The notes below the pieces were generated by a model. The model worked only from the letters and a program-made list of their open reading frames with translations. It was not told where the DNA came from and did not search any database. The position numbers were made by a program, and so were the translations under genes. A stretch of DNA of 64,000 bases from Undibacterium sp. CCC3.4 (GTDB lineage Bacteria; Pseudomonadota; Gammaproteobacteria; Burkholderiales; Burkholderiaceae_D): contig NZ_CP133779.1 in NCBI RefSeq assembly GCF_034347425.1, positions 1,612,001-1,676,000 on the forward strand, in the 5' to 3' direction. This document shows positions 37,726-48,331 of this stretch, one piece after another (the stretch's first letter is position 1; every line of letters starts with the position of its first letter).

Positions 37726-37839
37726 GAAAGGCTCCTGGCAGGTGAGATGCCATGTTAGCGCAGTCGGCCAAAGTTTGCTCGCTGCGTCTGGCAAACGCTT
37801 AGCGCTGCCTTTGAGTTTTTTTTGATCAAAAATCTGACA

Positions 37840-38067
37840 GACATGTCATTTCCCCGTGCTCTCGCCTCGTCATTCCTGCGTCGGCAGGAATCGAGTGGCA
37901 CGTCAGTGCCTTCAGGGCGGGAGGGTCGATCAAGGGCACTTTTTTTCTGTGAAATGAACACGTCCTGCTGCGCCTGAGCAGCACAGATATAAAAGGCGCG
38001 TACGCGCCACTGGATTGCCGCTTGCGCGGCAATGACGAATTGGGCGGCTGGGTGGGCGCGTAATCGA
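37840..38067. repeat. Composite interspersed repeat, copy 1 (two hairpins)
   Basis: A 228-bp unit with half A (37840-37955) and half B (37956-38067). Each half has a dRS3/REP-like hairpin within CACTGGATT...AATGACGA-type borders: half A ATTCCTGC/GCAGGAAT, half B ATTGCCGC/GCGGCAAT. A full inverted copy lies at 51740-51966. The stretch 37726-38391 otherwise holds no gene; short frames crossing it encode Arg/Ser-rich repeat translations and are not real. Confidence 0.8.
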
Positions 38068-38074
38068 CTTGGCC

Positions 38075-38173
38075 TGCTCTCGCCTCGTCTTTCCTGCGTA
38101 GGCAGGAATCCAGTGGCACGTTAGTGCCTTCAGGTTGGGAGGGTCGATCAAGGGCACTTTTTTTCTGTGAAAT
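38075..38173. repeat. Interspersed repeat, second copy of half A
   Basis: A direct, slightly diverged copy of half A of the preceding repeat: TGCTCTCGCCTCGT, the hairpin TTTCCTGCGTAGGCAGGAA, then GGGTCGATCAAGGGCAC and a T run. The two half-A copies lie in the same orientation about 220 bp apart, so the arrangement is A-B-A. Confidence 0.8.
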
Positions 38174-38325
38174 ACTAAAATTGTCGAATTTTTTCACCGA
38201 TCGACGCGCAAAACTATGCGCGCTAAACACAGGCAAACAAGCCCTGTGGTAGTCGGTGCGACTTCTTGGTCATGGTGTATAAAACGGGTCTTTATATGAA
38301 AAAAGCATAAAGTTCTCTGAAAAAC

Positions 38326-38341
38326 TTCGTTTTAAAATATA
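38326..38341. promoter_or_regulatory. Candidate CysB-type site upstream of sbp
   Basis: TTCGTTTTAAAATATA lies 51 bp before the sbp start. A closely related word, TTCGTTTTTCATATATA, occurs upstream of cysT at 44375. Shared only by the two promoter regions of the sulfur cluster, as far as could be seen by eye. Confidence 0.35.
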
Positions 38342-38358
38342 AAGCCACGATTTACTCT

Positions 38359-38390
38359 GTAAGCCTTGATTCCTTCATTGACAGGCTTAC
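38359..38390 (+). promoter_or_regulatory. Hairpin covering the sbp translation start region
   Basis: GTAAGCCT (38359-38366) pairs with AGGCTTAC (38383-38390), ending 1 nt before the ATG of sbp. The only Shine-Dalgarno-like sequence (AGG) is in the right arm, so the hairpin could restrict ribosome access. Confidence 0.4.
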
Positions 38391-38391
38391 G

Positions 38392-39396
38392 ATGACCACC
38401 CAACACCGTCTCTTCCTTGCTGCCCTTACTTTACTCGGTGCGGTCACCGCGCAGGCTGCTGATATTTCTTTGCTCAACGTTTCCTACGATCCGACGCGCG
38501 AACTCTACCTCGACGTCAATCAAGCTTTCGCCAAACAATGGCAAGCGAAAACCGGCGACAAAGTCAGTATCAAACAGTCGCACGGCGGTTCCGGTAAGCA
38601 GGCGCGCTCGGTGATCGATGGTCTCGATGCCGATGTGGTCACCTTGGCCCTGGCTTACGATATCGATGCCGTGGCGGAACGCGGCTTGCTCGATAAAAAA
38701 TGGCAAACGCGCTTGCCAAATAATGCTTCACCATATACCTCGACCATCGTGTTCTTGGTTCGTAAAGGCAATCCGAAAGGCATCAAAGATTGGGCAGATT
38801 TGGTCAAGCCCGGCGTTTCTGTCATCACGTCTAACCCTAAGACTTCGGGTGGCGCACGTTGGTCTTATCTGGCGGCTTGGGGCTATGCCTTGAAAGCACC
38901 GGGCGGCACACCAGCTACAGCACGCGATTATGTACAAAAACTGTTTAAAAACGTTCCGGTACTCGATTCCGGTGCCCGTGGTGCCACCGTGACGTTCACT
39001 GAGCGCGGTATTGGCGATGTCTTGCTGTCATGGGAAAACGAAGCCCATCTCGGCCTCAAGGAATTCGGTGCGGATAAATTTGAAATCGTCACGCCTTCCA
39101 TCAGTGTATTGGCCGAACCACCAGTGGCCGTGGTCGATAAAGTGGTCGACAAACATGGTACTCGTAAAGTCGCAGAAGCGTATTTGAACTACCTCTACAG
39201 CGACGAAGCCCAAGACATTATCGGTAAAAATTTCTATCGTCCTGCCACCGAACGTGCAGCGAAAAAATTTGCCGGCAACTTCCCGAAAATTCAATTGTTT
39301 AATGTTGCCGATACCTTCGGCGGCTGGACCAAAGCACAGAAAGATCATTTTTCTGATGGCGGCGTTTTTGATCAAATTTATTTGACCAAGAAATAA
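38392..39396 (+). CDS. sbp: Sulfate ABC transporter substrate-binding protein
   Basis: 334 residues with a signal peptide ([16 protein letters not shown]). Sulfate-binding protein signatures: [69 protein letters not shown]. It binds sulfate or thiosulfate in the periplasm for the CysTWA transporter, whose genes lie 5 kb downstream on the same strand. It is separated from ssuE by 30 bp and probably starts the ssu operon, which links sulfate and sulfonate uptake. Confidence 0.93.
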   Translation: MTTQHRLFLAALTLLGAVTAQAADISLLNVSYDPTRELYLDVNQAFAKQWQAKTGDKVSIKQSHGGSGKQARSVIDGLDADVVTLALAYDIDAVAERGLLDKKWQTRLPNNASPYTSTIVFLVRKGNPKGIKDWADLVKPGVSVITSNPKTSGGARWSYLAAWGYALKAPGGTPATARDYVQKLFKNVPVLDSGARGATVTFTERGIGDVLLSWENEAHLGLKEFGADKFEIVTPSISVLAEPPVAVVDKVVDKHGTRKVAEAYLNYLYSDEAQDIIGKNFYRPATERAAKKFAGNFPKIQLFNVADTFGGWTKAQKDHFSDGGVFDQIYLTKK

Positions 39397-39426
39397 ATCA
39401 CCCGGTTATACGAAGAAAGTCAGCAT

Positions 39427-40005
39427 ATGTCCATCTTATTACTCTCAGGAAGTCCGGCTGCGGTATCGCGTTCTCACCGCTTGTTACAGCATATCGGCGA
39501 CAAGTTGCAATTACTCGGTCAGCAATGCGTGAGCTTGCAAGTGCGAGACTTGCCGGCGCAAGCCTTGTTGCATGCGGATTTCAGCAATCTCGAATTGTTA
39601 GCGGCGCAACGCCTGCTGGCGCAAGCTGAGGCGATCGTCATCGCCACGCATATTTATAAAGCGTCCTTCAGCGGCTTGCTCAAAACTTTTCTCGATCTGC
39701 TGCCGCAGGATGGTTTGGACGGTAAGCTGATTCTGCCTATCGCTACTGGTGGTAGTCAGTCGCATATGTTGGCGCTCGATTACGGCTTGCGACCGGTGTT
39801 GGCTACGCTCGCGGCACGCCAAGTTTTGCCGGCGATTTATGCCACCGATGCGGAAGTGGTGTGGAGCGACGAGCACGGCTTGCAATTGGCACAGACGATT
39901 GCCGAACGAGTGCAGAAAGGGGTGGTCCAGTTGTTGCAAAATTTGCCATCCAGCGCCACCAACAGCCACGCCAGTGACTATCCGGCCTTAGTCACTTACG
40001 CCTGA
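39427..40005 (+). CDS. ssuE: NADPH-dependent FMN reductase SsuE
   Basis: 192 residues, flavodoxin-like fold: ILLLSGSPAAVSRSHRLL (phosphate loop), ATHIYKASFSGLLKTFLDLLP and LPIATGGSQSHMLALDYGL. SsuE supplies reduced FMN to the monooxygenase SsuD. Its stop overlaps a possible upstream start of ssuA. Confidence 0.92.
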   Translation: MSILLLSGSPAAVSRSHRLLQHIGDKLQLLGQQCVSLQVRDLPAQALLHADFSNLELLAAQRLLAQAEAIVIATHIYKASFSGLLKTFLDLLPQDGLDGKLILPIATGGSQSHMLALDYGLRPVLATLAARQVLPAIYATDAEVVWSDEHGLQLAQTIAERVQKGVVQLLQNLPSSATNSHASDYPALVTYA

Positions 40006-40037
40006 TGCTTCGAAATAAACCATTATCAAGGATGAAC

Positions 40038-41015
40038 ATGTCTGCCCCATCAAATAAACCAGCTCGTCGTACTGTCTTGGCGGCTGGTTTGGCCGGCCTC
40101 TTGCTGAGCCTGTCCGTGAGTGCGCCGGTGGCGGCGCAAAACAGCGCCAACAAGGGCGTGCTGCGTATCGGCTTCCAGAAATACGGCACTTTAACCATAC
40201 TCAAAGCCGCCGGCAGTCTCGATCAACGTCTGGCTGCCTCCGGTGTGACCGTGCAGTGGACCGAGTTTCCAGCCGGTCCACAATTACTCGAAGGTCTCAA
40301 TGTCGGCAGTGTCGACTTCGGCACCACCGGTGAAGCGCCACCAATTTTTGCCCAAGCCGCCGGTGCTGACTTACTGTATGTCAGCCATGAACCAGCCGCA
40401 CCCGGTGGTGAAGCGATCGTCGTACCGAAAAATTCTCAGCTCAAATCGCTAGCCGATTTGCGCGGCAAAAAAATTGCCCTCAACAAGGGCTCCAACGTCC
40501 ATTACCTGTTGGTGAAATTATTAGAAAAAGCTGGCATTCCATATCGCGATGTCGAACTGATCTTTCTGCCGCCGGCCGACGCGCGCGCCGCCTTTGAGCG
40601 TGGCAGTGTCGATGCTTGGGTGATCTGGGATCCGTTTTTGGCCGCCGCCGAAAAACAACTGGGCGCGCGCATTCTGGCCGACGGCAAAGGTGTGGTCAGC
40701 AACCATCAGTTTTATCTGGCCGCGCGCAGCTATGCGCAAAAACACCCTGATGTGTTGCGTATCGTTGAAGAAGAATTGGCCAAAATTGATCAGTGGGCGA
40801 TCAAAAATCCCCAGCAAGTATCGACCTTGTTGGCAGGCCAAGTTGGTCTCGACACTAGTATTGTGGCCTTGTCGAATTCCCGCTTCGCCTTCGGCGCCAC
40901 ACCACTGTCGGAAGCGGTGATTAACGAGCAGCAGAAAATCGCCGATACCTTCGCTGAATTGAAATTGATCCCGAAGCCGATCAATATTCGTAGCATCGTT
41001 TTGTTGCAAAAATAA
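40038..41015 (+). CDS. ssuA: Aliphatic sulfonate ABC substrate-binding protein SsuA
   Basis: 325 residues. Twin-Arg-like [27 protein letters not shown] signal, then [49 protein letters not shown] and the [14 protein letters not shown] block typical of SsuA. AAGGA lies 5 nt before ATG 40038; an ATG overlapping the ssuE stop at 40005 would add 11 residues. It binds alkanesulfonates in the periplasm. Confidence 0.93.
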   Translation: MSAPSNKPARRTVLAAGLAGLLLSLSVSAPVAAQNSANKGVLRIGFQKYGTLTILKAAGSLDQRLAASGVTVQWTEFPAGPQLLEGLNVGSVDFGTTGEAPPIFAQAAGADLLYVSHEPAAPGGEAIVVPKNSQLKSLADLRGKKIALNKGSNVHYLLVKLLEKAGIPYRDVELIFLPPADARAAFERGSVDAWVIWDPFLAAAEKQLGARILADGKGVVSNHQFYLAARSYAQKHPDVLRIVEEELAKIDQWAIKNPQQVSTLLAGQVGLDTSIVALSNSRFAFGATPLSEAVINEQQKIADTFAELKLIPKPINIRSIVLLQK

Positions 41016-41040
41016 GAATTGCCTTACCGGAGCACCTCGC

Positions 41041-42186
41041 ATGAGTCTGAATATCTTTTGGTTTATCCCCACCCACGGTGACAGCCGTTATCTCGGCACC
41101 AGCCATGGCGCGCGCGAAATCAACTACGATTATTTACGTCAGATCGCCGTCGCGGCCGACACCCAAGGATTTGATGGCGTGTTACTGCCAACCGGACGTT
41201 CCTGCGAAGACGCTTGGGTGGTGGCTTCGAGTTTGATGTCGGCCACCACGCGCCTGAAATTTTTGGTAGCGATCCGTCCCGGACTGTCCAGCCCAGGGCT
41301 GGCGGTACGCATGGCAGCCACCTTCGATCGCCTCTCGAAAGGGCGCTTGTTAGTCAACATCGTCACCGGTGGTGATCAGGGTGAACTGGAAGCCGATGGG
41401 GTCCATGCCGACCATACCGAACGCTATGAAATCACCGATGAATTTCTGCGCATCTGGCGCGCTTCGCTGGCCGGTGAAGGCGGCGCAGCCGGGTTCGATT
41501 TCGCAGGCAAGCACTTGCAAGTCAAAGCTGCCAAAACCCTGTATCCACCCGTGCAGAAACCTTACCCGCCGCTGTATTTCGGTGGCTCTTCCGAGCCGGC
41601 GCATGAATTGGCGGCCGAACAAGTCGATGTCTACCTGACTTGGGGCGAACCACCGGCAGCGGTCGCAGCCAAGATCGCCGATATGCGTGCCCGTGCAGCC
41701 CGTCATGGCCGCACGCTACGCTTTGGCATACGCTTACATGTGATCGTACGTGAAACCAATGCCGAAGCCTGGGCTGCGGCGGAAGACTTGATTCGCTTTG
41801 TCGATGATGAAGTGATCGCGCGCGCCCAGCAAGCCTTCGCCAAAATGGATTCGGTCGGCCAGCAGCGCATGACTGCGCTGCATGGTGGCAAACGCGACAA
41901 ACTCGAAGTGTCGCCGAATTTGTGGGCCGGCGTCGGCTTGGTGCGGGGCGGTGCAGGCACGGCCTTGGTCGGCGATCCGGAAACCGTGGCGGCGCGTATC
42001 AAAGAATATGCTGCGCTGGGCATCGATCATTTCATTTTTTCCGGTTACCCGCATTTGGAAGAAGCCTATCGCTTTTCCGAATTGGTGTTTCCACTTATCG
42101 GCAAAGCGACGCCGCGTGTCACCAGCAGCCGGACCGGGCCGTTCGGCGAAATTGTCGCCAACAGCATCGCACCGGCCGCGGTGTGA
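41041..42186 (+). CDS. ssuD: Alkanesulfonate monooxygenase SsuD
   Basis: 381 residues, the normal length. FMNH2-dependent enzyme that splits alkanesulfonates to aldehyde and sulfite. Bacterial luciferase-like barrel: [33 protein letters not shown] (conserved Cys), [34 protein letters not shown]. The ATG has CGGAGCACC upstream. It sits between ssuA and ssuC in the operon. Confidence 0.96.
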   Translation: MSLNIFWFIPTHGDSRYLGTSHGAREINYDYLRQIAVAADTQGFDGVLLPTGRSCEDAWVVASSLMSATTRLKFLVAIRPGLSSPGLAVRMAATFDRLSKGRLLVNIVTGGDQGELEADGVHADHTERYEITDEFLRIWRASLAGEGGAAGFDFAGKHLQVKAAKTLYPPVQKPYPPLYFGGSSEPAHELAAEQVDVYLTWGEPPAAVAAKIADMRARAARHGRTLRFGIRLHVIVRETNAEAWAAAEDLIRFVDDEVIARAQQAFAKMDSVGQQRMTALHGGKRDKLEVSPNLWAGVGLVRGGAGTALVGDPETVAARIKEYAALGIDHFIFSGYPHLEEAYRFSELVFPLIGKATPRVTSSRTGPFGEIVANSIAPAAV

Positions 42187-42208
42187 GTTTTTTTACCAGG
42201 AGCAGCGC

Positions 42209-43087
42209 ATGATTCCCTTTGTTTCCGAACCCGAGCAATTTGCCGCCACCGGAGCGGGCCCTTTGACACAGCCAGCTTGGTGGCTACAGCGTATGCGTCA
42301 GTTTTTTGCAGCGCTGCTGCGTGGCCGCGCGGCCGGCTGGGTATTGCCAGTATTGGCGCTTCTGAGTTGGCAAATAGCGGCGCAATCGGGTTGGCTGTCG
42401 AGTCGCATCTTGCCGGAACCATGGGCGGTAGCGCAGGCATGTTGGGCCCTGCTTTTATCGGGGGAAATGTATTTACACGTCAAAACCAGCCTGGGCCGCG
42501 CGCTGGCCGGCTTGGCGGTCGGCGGTGGCAGCGGCTTGTTGCTCGGTTTGTTGACTGGCAGTTGGCGCAACGCCGAAGTGCTGCTCGATACCAGCTTGCA
42601 AATGCTGCGTAATATTCCGGCGCTGGCCTTGCTGCCGTTGGTCATTCTATGGTTCGGCATCGATGAAAGTGCCAAATTGTTTCTGGTATCGGTAGGCTTG
42701 TTTTTTCCGGTTTATCTCAATACCTTTCATGGCATTCGCACCGTCGACCGCGATTTGATCGAAATGGCGCGCAGTTACGGTTTATCGGGTTGGCAGTTGT
42801 ACCGCAGCGTGATTTTGCCCGGTGCTTTACCCTCGATCTTGGTCGGGGTGCGCTTCGCGCTCGGTTTGGTGTGGGTCTTGTTGATCGTGGCCGAAACCAT
42901 TTCGGCACGCGCCGGTATCGGCTACATGACCATGAATGCACGCGAGTTTTTACAAACCGATATCGTCATGGTTGGCATTTTGCTCTATGCCTTGCTGGGA
43001 AAATTAGCCGACCTTGTCGCACGCGCACTCGAACAGCATTTTTTGCGCTGGCATCCGGCGTACCAAAGAAAGGCCAAGCATGACTGA
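42209..43087 (+). CDS. ssuC: Aliphatic sulfonate ABC transporter permease SsuC
   Basis: 292 residues, six predicted membrane helices with the permease EAA-like loop ([29 protein letters not shown]) near residue 205. CAGGAGC precedes the ATG at 42209. A longer frame reaching back into ssuD has no support. The N-terminal 30 residues are hydrophilic. The stop overlaps ssuB by 8 bp. Confidence 0.93.
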   Translation: MIPFVSEPEQFAATGAGPLTQPAWWLQRMRQFFAALLRGRAAGWVLPVLALLSWQIAAQSGWLSSRILPEPWAVAQACWALLLSGEMYLHVKTSLGRALAGLAVGGGSGLLLGLLTGSWRNAEVLLDTSLQMLRNIPALALLPLVILWFGIDESAKLFLVSVGLFFPVYLNTFHGIRTVDRDLIEMARSYGLSGWQLYRSVILPGALPSILVGVRFALGLVWVLLIVAETISARAGIGYMTMNAREFLQTDIVMVGILLYALLGKLADLVARALEQHFLRWHPAYQRKAKHD

Positions 43088-43913
43088 TTATACTGGCGCA
43101 GTGTCGCCACAAGCGCGCCGCATCGCCGCGCTCAGAGATGAACTCGATGAGGGTGCCGATGCCAGCGTCAGGGCGGCACCTGGCATGCGCATCAATACGC
43201 GCGCGCTGCAAAAATCTTATCGCGCCCGCAAAGTCTTGAAAAGCCTCGATCTGCATATCAATCCGGGCGAATTTGTCGCCGTGGTGGGTCGCAGTGGTTG
43301 TGGTAAAAGCACCTTGCTGCGCTTGCTGGCCGGTTTGGAAAAAGCCGACAGCGGCCAGTTGAGCCTGACTGCCAGCGGTGCGGCCACCACGCGCGTGATG
43401 TTTCAAGATGCGCGTTTGCTGCCATGGAAAACCGTACAAGAAAATGTCTTGCTCGGCCTCGCTGCCGAGCAGCCGGATCGTGCTGCCCAAAGTATTCTCG
43501 CCACCGTCGGGCTGGCTGAACATGCCAACGATTGGCCGGCCACGCTCTCGGGTGGTCAGCGGCAACGGGTGGCGCTGGCGCGCGCGCTCATGCACCAACC
43601 GTCCCTGCTCTTGCTGGATGAGCCGCTGGGTGCACTCGATGCCTTGACCCGCATTGAAATGCAAGGCTTGATCGAACAACTGTGGCAACAGCATCAATGG
43701 ACTGCGGTCTTGGTCACGCATGACGTGCAGGAAGCGATCATGCTGGCCGACCGCGTCATCTTGATCGAAGATGGCCGCGTCGCGCTGGATTTACGCATCG
43801 ACCTGGCACGCCCACGGCGGCGCACCGACGTCGGCTTTGGCGCACTCGAAGAACAGGTCCTGTCACGGGTGCTGCAAACGGGGCAACAAACTGGACAAGC
43901 ACGCTATGCCTGA
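43080..43913 (+). CDS. ssuB: Aliphatic sulfonate ABC transporter ATP-binding protein SsuB
   Basis: 277 residues. Walker [11 protein letters not shown]-loop [13 protein letters not shown], signature [15 protein letters not shown], Walker [13 protein letters not shown] and H-loop VTHD are all intact. About 40 extra residues precede the ABC domain. It overlaps the preceding ssuC stop by 8 bp, and its stop overlaps the following frameshifted gene by 8 bp. Confidence 0.94.
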   Translation: MTDYTGAVSPQARRIAALRDELDEGADASVRAAPGMRINTRALQKSYRARKVLKSLDLHINPGEFVAVVGRSGCGKSTLLRLLAGLEKADSGQLSLTASGAATTRVMFQDARLLPWKTVQENVLLGLAAEQPDRAAQSILATVGLAEHANDWPATLSGGQRQRVALARALMHQPSLLLLDEPLGALDALTRIEMQGLIEQLWQQHQWTAVLVTHDVQEAIMLADRVILIEDGRVALDLRIDLARPRRRTDVGFGALEEQVLSRVLQTGQQTGQARYA

Positions 43914-44359
43914 GCATTCGACGCTGAACCAATATTTACGGCGCTTGCAAAAATACCGCGACGCCGACGCGCCTGTCTATCGACGAGCAAGGCCGGGCGC
44001 GTGGTCGCTTCTTCAATGCCAGCCTGTCGAGCGCTTTTCAAGCGATACGCAGCGCCGCCGGAGACATCGTCGCGCATCAAGCCTATGCGCGCAGTTATGA
44101 TCCGGGCGACCAAGGCTTGCATGTCTGGAAATTACTCGAATATGTCGCCGACGATGCCGAATCAGTAGAACTCGATCGGCTTTGCCGGGTACTGCACACG
44201 GTGAATTTCTACAGCCAAGCCGGCAGCGCCGGGCATGATCTGTACTTAAGCGTGCATAACCGTTTGCTGGCGGCGGTACAAGGCTTTCACTTCGATGTGC
44301 CGGCGGCGGTACTGGCAGAGGCTGTGCCGAGCGCAGTTCTATATGCCGATACGATCTAA
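43906..44359 (+). pseudogene. Unknown small gene after ssuB, broken by a +1 frameshift
   Basis: A frame starting at ATG 43906 ([22 protein letters not shown]) runs into another frame that continues with LSIDEQGRARGRFFNASLSS, LHVWKLLEYVADDAESVELDRL and ends VPSAVLYADTI. Removing one C from GCGCCTG near 43970-43974 joins them into one protein of about 150 residues (DADALSIDEQG). The second frame has a stop at 43925, so it cannot start upstream on its own. No family is recognised; it is mostly helical. Either a recent mutation or a base-call error. Position between ssuB and cysT suggests a link to sulfur metabolism. Confidence 0.65.
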
Positions 44360-44374
44360 GGACATAATTAAAAA

Positions 44375-44395
44375 TTCGTTTTTCATATATACGAA
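44375..44395. promoter_or_regulatory. Candidate CysB-type operator upstream of cysT
   Basis: TTCGT (44375-44379) and ACGAA (44391-44395) form a dyad in an AT-rich stretch 49 bp before the cysT start. The left part, TTCGTTTTnnATATA-like, is shared with the region before sbp. Confidence 0.4.
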
Positions 44396-44443
44396 AACTG
44401 GCATGATCTGGCTTCTGTGGTTACACCAATCAACAAGGCTAGC

Positions 44444-45310
44444 ATGGCATTGAGCTTCTTTTCCTCGCATCGTCCGGGTAGTACCCGGCGCGTGCTGCCC
44501 GGATTTCATCTGGCGCTCGGGTTTACGCTGTTTTATCTCGGACTGATCGTGCTCATTCCGCTGTCAGCGGTATTTTTAAAAACCTTCACCATGAGCTGGC
44601 CAGCCTTTTGGGATACCGTCAGCTCCGAGCGTGTGGTGGCTTCGTACCGCCTCAGTTTCGGCGCTTCGTTGCTGGCCGCGTTCATCAACGTGATCTTCGG
44701 TGGGATTGTGGCTTGGGTTTTGGTGCGCTATGAATTCCCCGGCAAACGTTTCATCGATGCCTTAGTCGACCTACCGTTCGCTTTACCGACGGCGGTGGCC
44801 GGCATTACTTTGGCGACACTGTATGCACCCAATGGCTGGTTAGGGAAGTTGCTCGCGCCATTGGGGATCAAGGTCGCGTTCACGCCGCTCGGTGTGGTAG
44901 TGGCCTTGATCTTCATCGGCTTACCCTTCGTGGTACGCACCGTGCAACCGGTGCTGGAAGAAGCAGAAAAGGAACTCGAAGAAGCGGCGCTCAGCCTCGG
45001 TGCCAGCCATGCGCAAACCTTTTTGCGCGTGACTCTGCCGACCATTGCGCCAGCCTTGCTGACCGGTTTTGCCTTGGCCTTTGCGCGTGCCACTGGCGAA
45101 TACGGATCGGTCATCTTCATTGCCGGCAATATGCCGATGATTTCAGAAATTACCCCTTTATTCATGATCACCAAACTCGAACAATATGATTACGCCGGTG
45201 CTACCGCGATTGCCGTGGTTATGCTGCTGCTGTCGTTTGCGTTGCTATTGTCGATCAACGGCTTGCAAGCTTGGATGCGTAGTCGTCAGAACAGTGGGAG
45301 AGCGGAATGA
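44444..45310 (+). CDS. cysT: Sulfate ABC transporter permease CysT
   Basis: 288 residues with six predicted helices. CysT signatures: [89 protein letters not shown] (EAA loop), [18 protein letters not shown] precedes ATG 44444; a GTG at 44417 would add nine residues. Overlaps cysW by 4 bp (ATGA). Confidence 0.95.
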   Translation: MALSFFSSHRPGSTRRVLPGFHLALGFTLFYLGLIVLIPLSAVFLKTFTMSWPAFWDTVSSERVVASYRLSFGASLLAAFINVIFGGIVAWVLVRYEFPGKRFIDALVDLPFALPTAVAGITLATLYAPNGWLGKLLAPLGIKVAFTPLGVVVALIFIGLPFVVRTVQPVLEEAEKELEEAALSLGASHAQTFLRVTLPTIAPALLTGFALAFARATGEYGSVIFIAGNMPMISEITPLFMITKLEQYDYAGATAIAVVMLLLSFALLLSINGLQAWMRSRQNSGRAE

Positions 45311-46188
45311 GCGCCACAACGATACCGACCAACGCCCCTCAGCAGGGCTACCAAGCGGCTAACCCGGCCACGCTGGCACCGGCCTGGGTAAGGTTTTGCC
45401 TGATCAGCATCGCCTTGGCTTTCTTGACCTTGTTTTTATTGGTCCCGCTGGCAGCGGTGTTCGCCGAAGCCTTGAAAAAAGGTTGGCAAGTCTATCTCGC
45501 GGCGATTGTTGAAGACGACGCGCTGTCAGCGATACGCCTGACCCTGATTGCCGCCGGCATCGCGGTACCACTGAATTTGGTGTTTGGGGTAGCCGCAGCT
45601 TGGACCATCGCCAAATTTGAATTTCGTGGCAAGAGTGTCTTGCTGACCCTGATTGATTTGCCGTTTTCGGTCTCGCCGGTGATTTCCGGACTCATTTATG
45701 TGCTGCTGTTCGGTGCACAAGGTTGGTTCGGCGATTGGTTGCGTGCGCATGACATCAAGATTCTGTTCGCTGTGCCTGGCATCGTGTTGGCCACTATCTT
45801 CGTCACCTTCCCGTTTGTAGCGCGCGAACTGATCCCGCTGATGCAATCGCAGGGTAGCGAAGAAGAGGAAGCCGCCTTGGTACTCGGTGCCTCCGGCTGG
45901 CAAACCTTCCGCCGCGTCACCCTGCCAAATATCAAATGGGGCTTGTTATACGGCGTGATTTTATGTAATGCCCGGGCGATGGGTGAATTCGGTGCGGTCT
46001 CGGTGGTCTCGGGTCATATCCGTGGTGAAACCAATACCATGCCTTTGCAAGTCGAAATTTTGTATAACGAATACAACTTTGTCGCCGCCTTTGCCGTCGC
46101 TTCCCTACTGAGTTTGCTGGCGCTGTTGACGCTGGCACTGAAAACCCTGGTCGAATGGCGCAGCCATACCGCCGTGAACAAGAATTAA
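45307..46188 (+). CDS. cysW: Sulfate ABC transporter permease CysW
   Basis: 293 residues, six predicted helices. Signatures: [70 protein letters not shown] (EAA loop), [35 protein letters not shown]. Pairs with CysT to form the channel of the sulfate/thiosulfate importer. 12 bp before cysA. Confidence 0.95.
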   Translation: MSATTIPTNAPQQGYQAANPATLAPAWVRFCLISIALAFLTLFLLVPLAAVFAEALKKGWQVYLAAIVEDDALSAIRLTLIAAGIAVPLNLVFGVAAAWTIAKFEFRGKSVLLTLIDLPFSVSPVISGLIYVLLFGAQGWFGDWLRAHDIKILFAVPGIVLATIFVTFPFVARELIPLMQSQGSEEEEAALVLGASGWQTFRRVTLPNIKWGLLYGVILCNARAMGEFGAVSVVSGHIRGETNTMPLQVEILYNEYNFVAAFAVASLLSLLALLTLALKTLVEWRSHTAVNKN

Positions 46189-46200
46189 CCGGAGTCGGAC

Positions 46201-47268
46201 ATGAGTATCGCAGTTGAACAATTACATAAACGCTTCGGTCAGTTCACCGCCCTTGATCAGGTTTCCTTAGCCTTTAATGATGGTGAGCTGACCGCCTTGC
46301 TCGGACCTTCCGGCTGCGGCAAGACTACTTTGTTACGCATCATCGCCGGATTGGAATTTGCCGACAGCGGCCGCGTACTGCTCGATGGCCAAGATGCCTC
46401 GGCTCAGCATGTGCGCGAACGTCAGGTTGGCTTCGTGTTTCAGCATTATGCGCTGTTCAAGCACATGACGATTTTTGAAAACATCGCCTTTGGCTTGCGC
46501 GTCAAGCCGCGTCATTTGCGTCCTAACGAAAGCCAGATCAAAGAAAAAGTAGGCCAATTGTTGGAGTTGGTACAGCTTGATTGGTTAGCCGATCGTTATC
46601 CGCCGCAATTATCTGGTGGTCAACGTCAGCGCATCGCCTTGGCGCGCGCTCTGGCGGTCGAGCCGCGCGTCTTGCTGCTCGATGAACCGTTCGGCGCGCT
46701 TGATGCCAAAGTCCGTAAAGAATTGCGCCGCTGGTTGCGTCGTTTGCATGATGAATTACATGTCACCAGCATCTTCGTTACCCATGATCAGGAAGAAGCC
46801 TTGGAAGTCGCCGATCGCATCGTTGTCATGAACCACGGGAAAGTCGAGCAGTGCGGTACCCCGGCCGACGTGTATCAACACCCGGCCACGCCATTTGTGT
46901 ATGAATTTCTCGGTCATGTGAATTTGTTCAAAGGGCGCGTACATGAAGGGGTACTCGATTCCGATGGCGTTGCCTTTGCCACACCGGCCCATGCCGAAAC
47001 CCGTGATGCCTTCGGTACCGCTTATGTGCGTCCGCATGAATTCGAGATTGAACGCTATACGTCGGGCGGCGGTGGCATGCCGGCGCAATTACGGCGCGTG
47101 CACAGCATCGGCCCGTTGGCGCAACTCGAACTGGTGCGCGACGATAATGGCGATGTCATCGATGCCATGATTTCGAGTGAACGCTATGCTCAGCTCCAAC
47201 TCAAGGTCGGGGAAACCTTGCTGGTCACGCCTAAGCGTTTGCATGTCTTTGTCGACGCCGCAGAATAA
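46201..47268 (+). CDS. cysA: Sulfate/thiosulfate import ATP-binding protein CysA
   Basis: 355 residues. Walker [11 protein letters not shown]-loop [22 protein letters not shown], signature [15 protein letters not shown], Walker [25 protein letters not shown]-loop [10 protein letters not shown], then a C-terminal TOBE-like regulatory domain (about 240-355). Energises CysTW. The CysB-type regulator gene follows at 40 bp. Confidence 0.96.
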   Translation: MSIAVEQLHKRFGQFTALDQVSLAFNDGELTALLGPSGCGKTTLLRIIAGLEFADSGRVLLDGQDASAQHVRERQVGFVFQHYALFKHMTIFENIAFGLRVKPRHLRPNESQIKEKVGQLLELVQLDWLADRYPPQLSGGQRQRIALARALAVEPRVLLLDEPFGALDAKVRKELRRWLRRLHDELHVTSIFVTHDQEEALEVADRIVVMNHGKVEQCGTPADVYQHPATPFVYEFLGHVNLFKGRVHEGVLDSDGVAFATPAHAETRDAFGTAYVRPHEFEIERYTSGGGGMPAQLRRVHSIGPLAQLELVRDDNGDVIDAMISSERYAQLQLKVGETLLVTPKRLHVFVDAAE

Positions 47269-47307
47269 TCTCGCGTAGCGAACTTATGCACTTACCGAAA
47301 GAGCATC

Positions 47308-48243
47308 ATGAATTTTCAGCAATTACGTTCTATCCGCGAAGCTTCGCGCTGCGGCTTTAACCTCACCGAGGTTGCCAATGTTTTATTTACTTCGCAACCG
47401 GGCGTGAGCCGCCAGATTCGTGAACTCGAAGAAGAGCTCGGCGTCGATATTTTTGAACGCAATGGCAAACGCCTGACTGGCCTGACTGCGCCGGGAAGAG
47501 GCATCTTGCCTATCGTCGAAAGACTATTGCTGGAAGCGGAAAATCTGCAACAAGCCGGCAATGAATATGCCGATCAAAGCAAGGGTACGCTGACCATCGC
47601 CACCACCCATACGCAGGCGCGTTATGTGCTGCCCAAAGTAGTGCAACAGTTTCGCCAAGCCTTCCCCGATGTACGCATCGCCTTACAACAGAGTTCGCCT
47701 GATCACATCGCCGAATGGGTGATGTCGGGTAAGGCTGACATCGGCATCGCCACCGAAGGTTTGTCACAGTTTAAAGAATTGGTCTCATTCGCTTGCTACC
47801 AATGGCAGCATGTCATCGTCGTGCCGGACGGCCATCCTTTGCTCAATAAAGCCGAGTTAAGCTTGGCCGATTTGTCGAATTACCCGCTCATCACCTATGA
47901 CGTCGGCTTCACCGGTCGCGGCCATATCGATGCCGCCTTCCGCCGGGAAGACTTACGCACCGACATCGTCCTCACCGCCATGGATTCGGATGTGATTCAA
48001 CAATACGTCAACCTCGGCCTTGGTGTGGGGATTGTTGCATCAATGGCAATCGAGCCATCGCGCATGCAAGGGCTGCGCACGATTGCGGCCGACCACCTGT
48101 TTGCCCCGAACGTAACGCGCTTGGCCGTGCGGCGCGGTGCTTACCTGCGCAGTTACACTTATGACTTCATACGCCAATTTGCCCCAGCTTTGAGTCTGCA
48201 AGAAATTGATCAAGCTCTCAAAGAAGGCATCACATCGGAGTAA
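47308..48243 (+). CDS. cysB: CysB-family LysR regulator
   Basis: 311 residues. N-terminal helix-turn-helix MNFQQLRSIREASRCGFNLTEVANVLFTSQPGVSRQIRELEEELG is the CysB/Cbl signature, followed by TIATTHTQARYVLPKVVQQFR in the effector domain that senses O/N-acetylserine or sulfate. Located at the end of the cys operon it probably activates the sbp-ssu and cysTWA promoters. It could equally be called cbl; the two cannot be told apart by eye. Confidence 0.9.
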   Translation: MNFQQLRSIREASRCGFNLTEVANVLFTSQPGVSRQIRELEEELGVDIFERNGKRLTGLTAPGRGILPIVERLLLEAENLQQAGNEYADQSKGTLTIATTHTQARYVLPKVVQQFRQAFPDVRIALQQSSPDHIAEWVMSGKADIGIATEGLSQFKELVSFACYQWQHVIVVPDGHPLLNKAELSLADLSNYPLITYDVGFTGRGHIDAAFRREDLRTDIVLTAMDSDVIQQYVNLGLGVGIVASMAIEPSRMQGLRTIAADHLFAPNVTRLAVRRGAYLRSYTYDFIRQFAPALSLQEIDQALKEGITSE

Positions 48244-48331
48244 ATTTTCGGCCTCGTGTGACCCCCACGGCTCTCTGTTAGAATGGCAGCGTTTCACGTT
48301 CGTCATAGCTTTTTTCTCGCAGAGGTCGATC

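Noticed and set aside
37755-38236. Minus-strand frames giving PLDSCLRRNDEAR-like peptides
   Set aside because: They are translations of the interspersed repeat and recur wherever the repeat occurs.
38359-38390. A known metabolite riboswitch before sbp
   Set aside because: Only a single 8-bp hairpin is visible; none of the conserved cores of SAM or other sulfur-related riboswitches was recognised.
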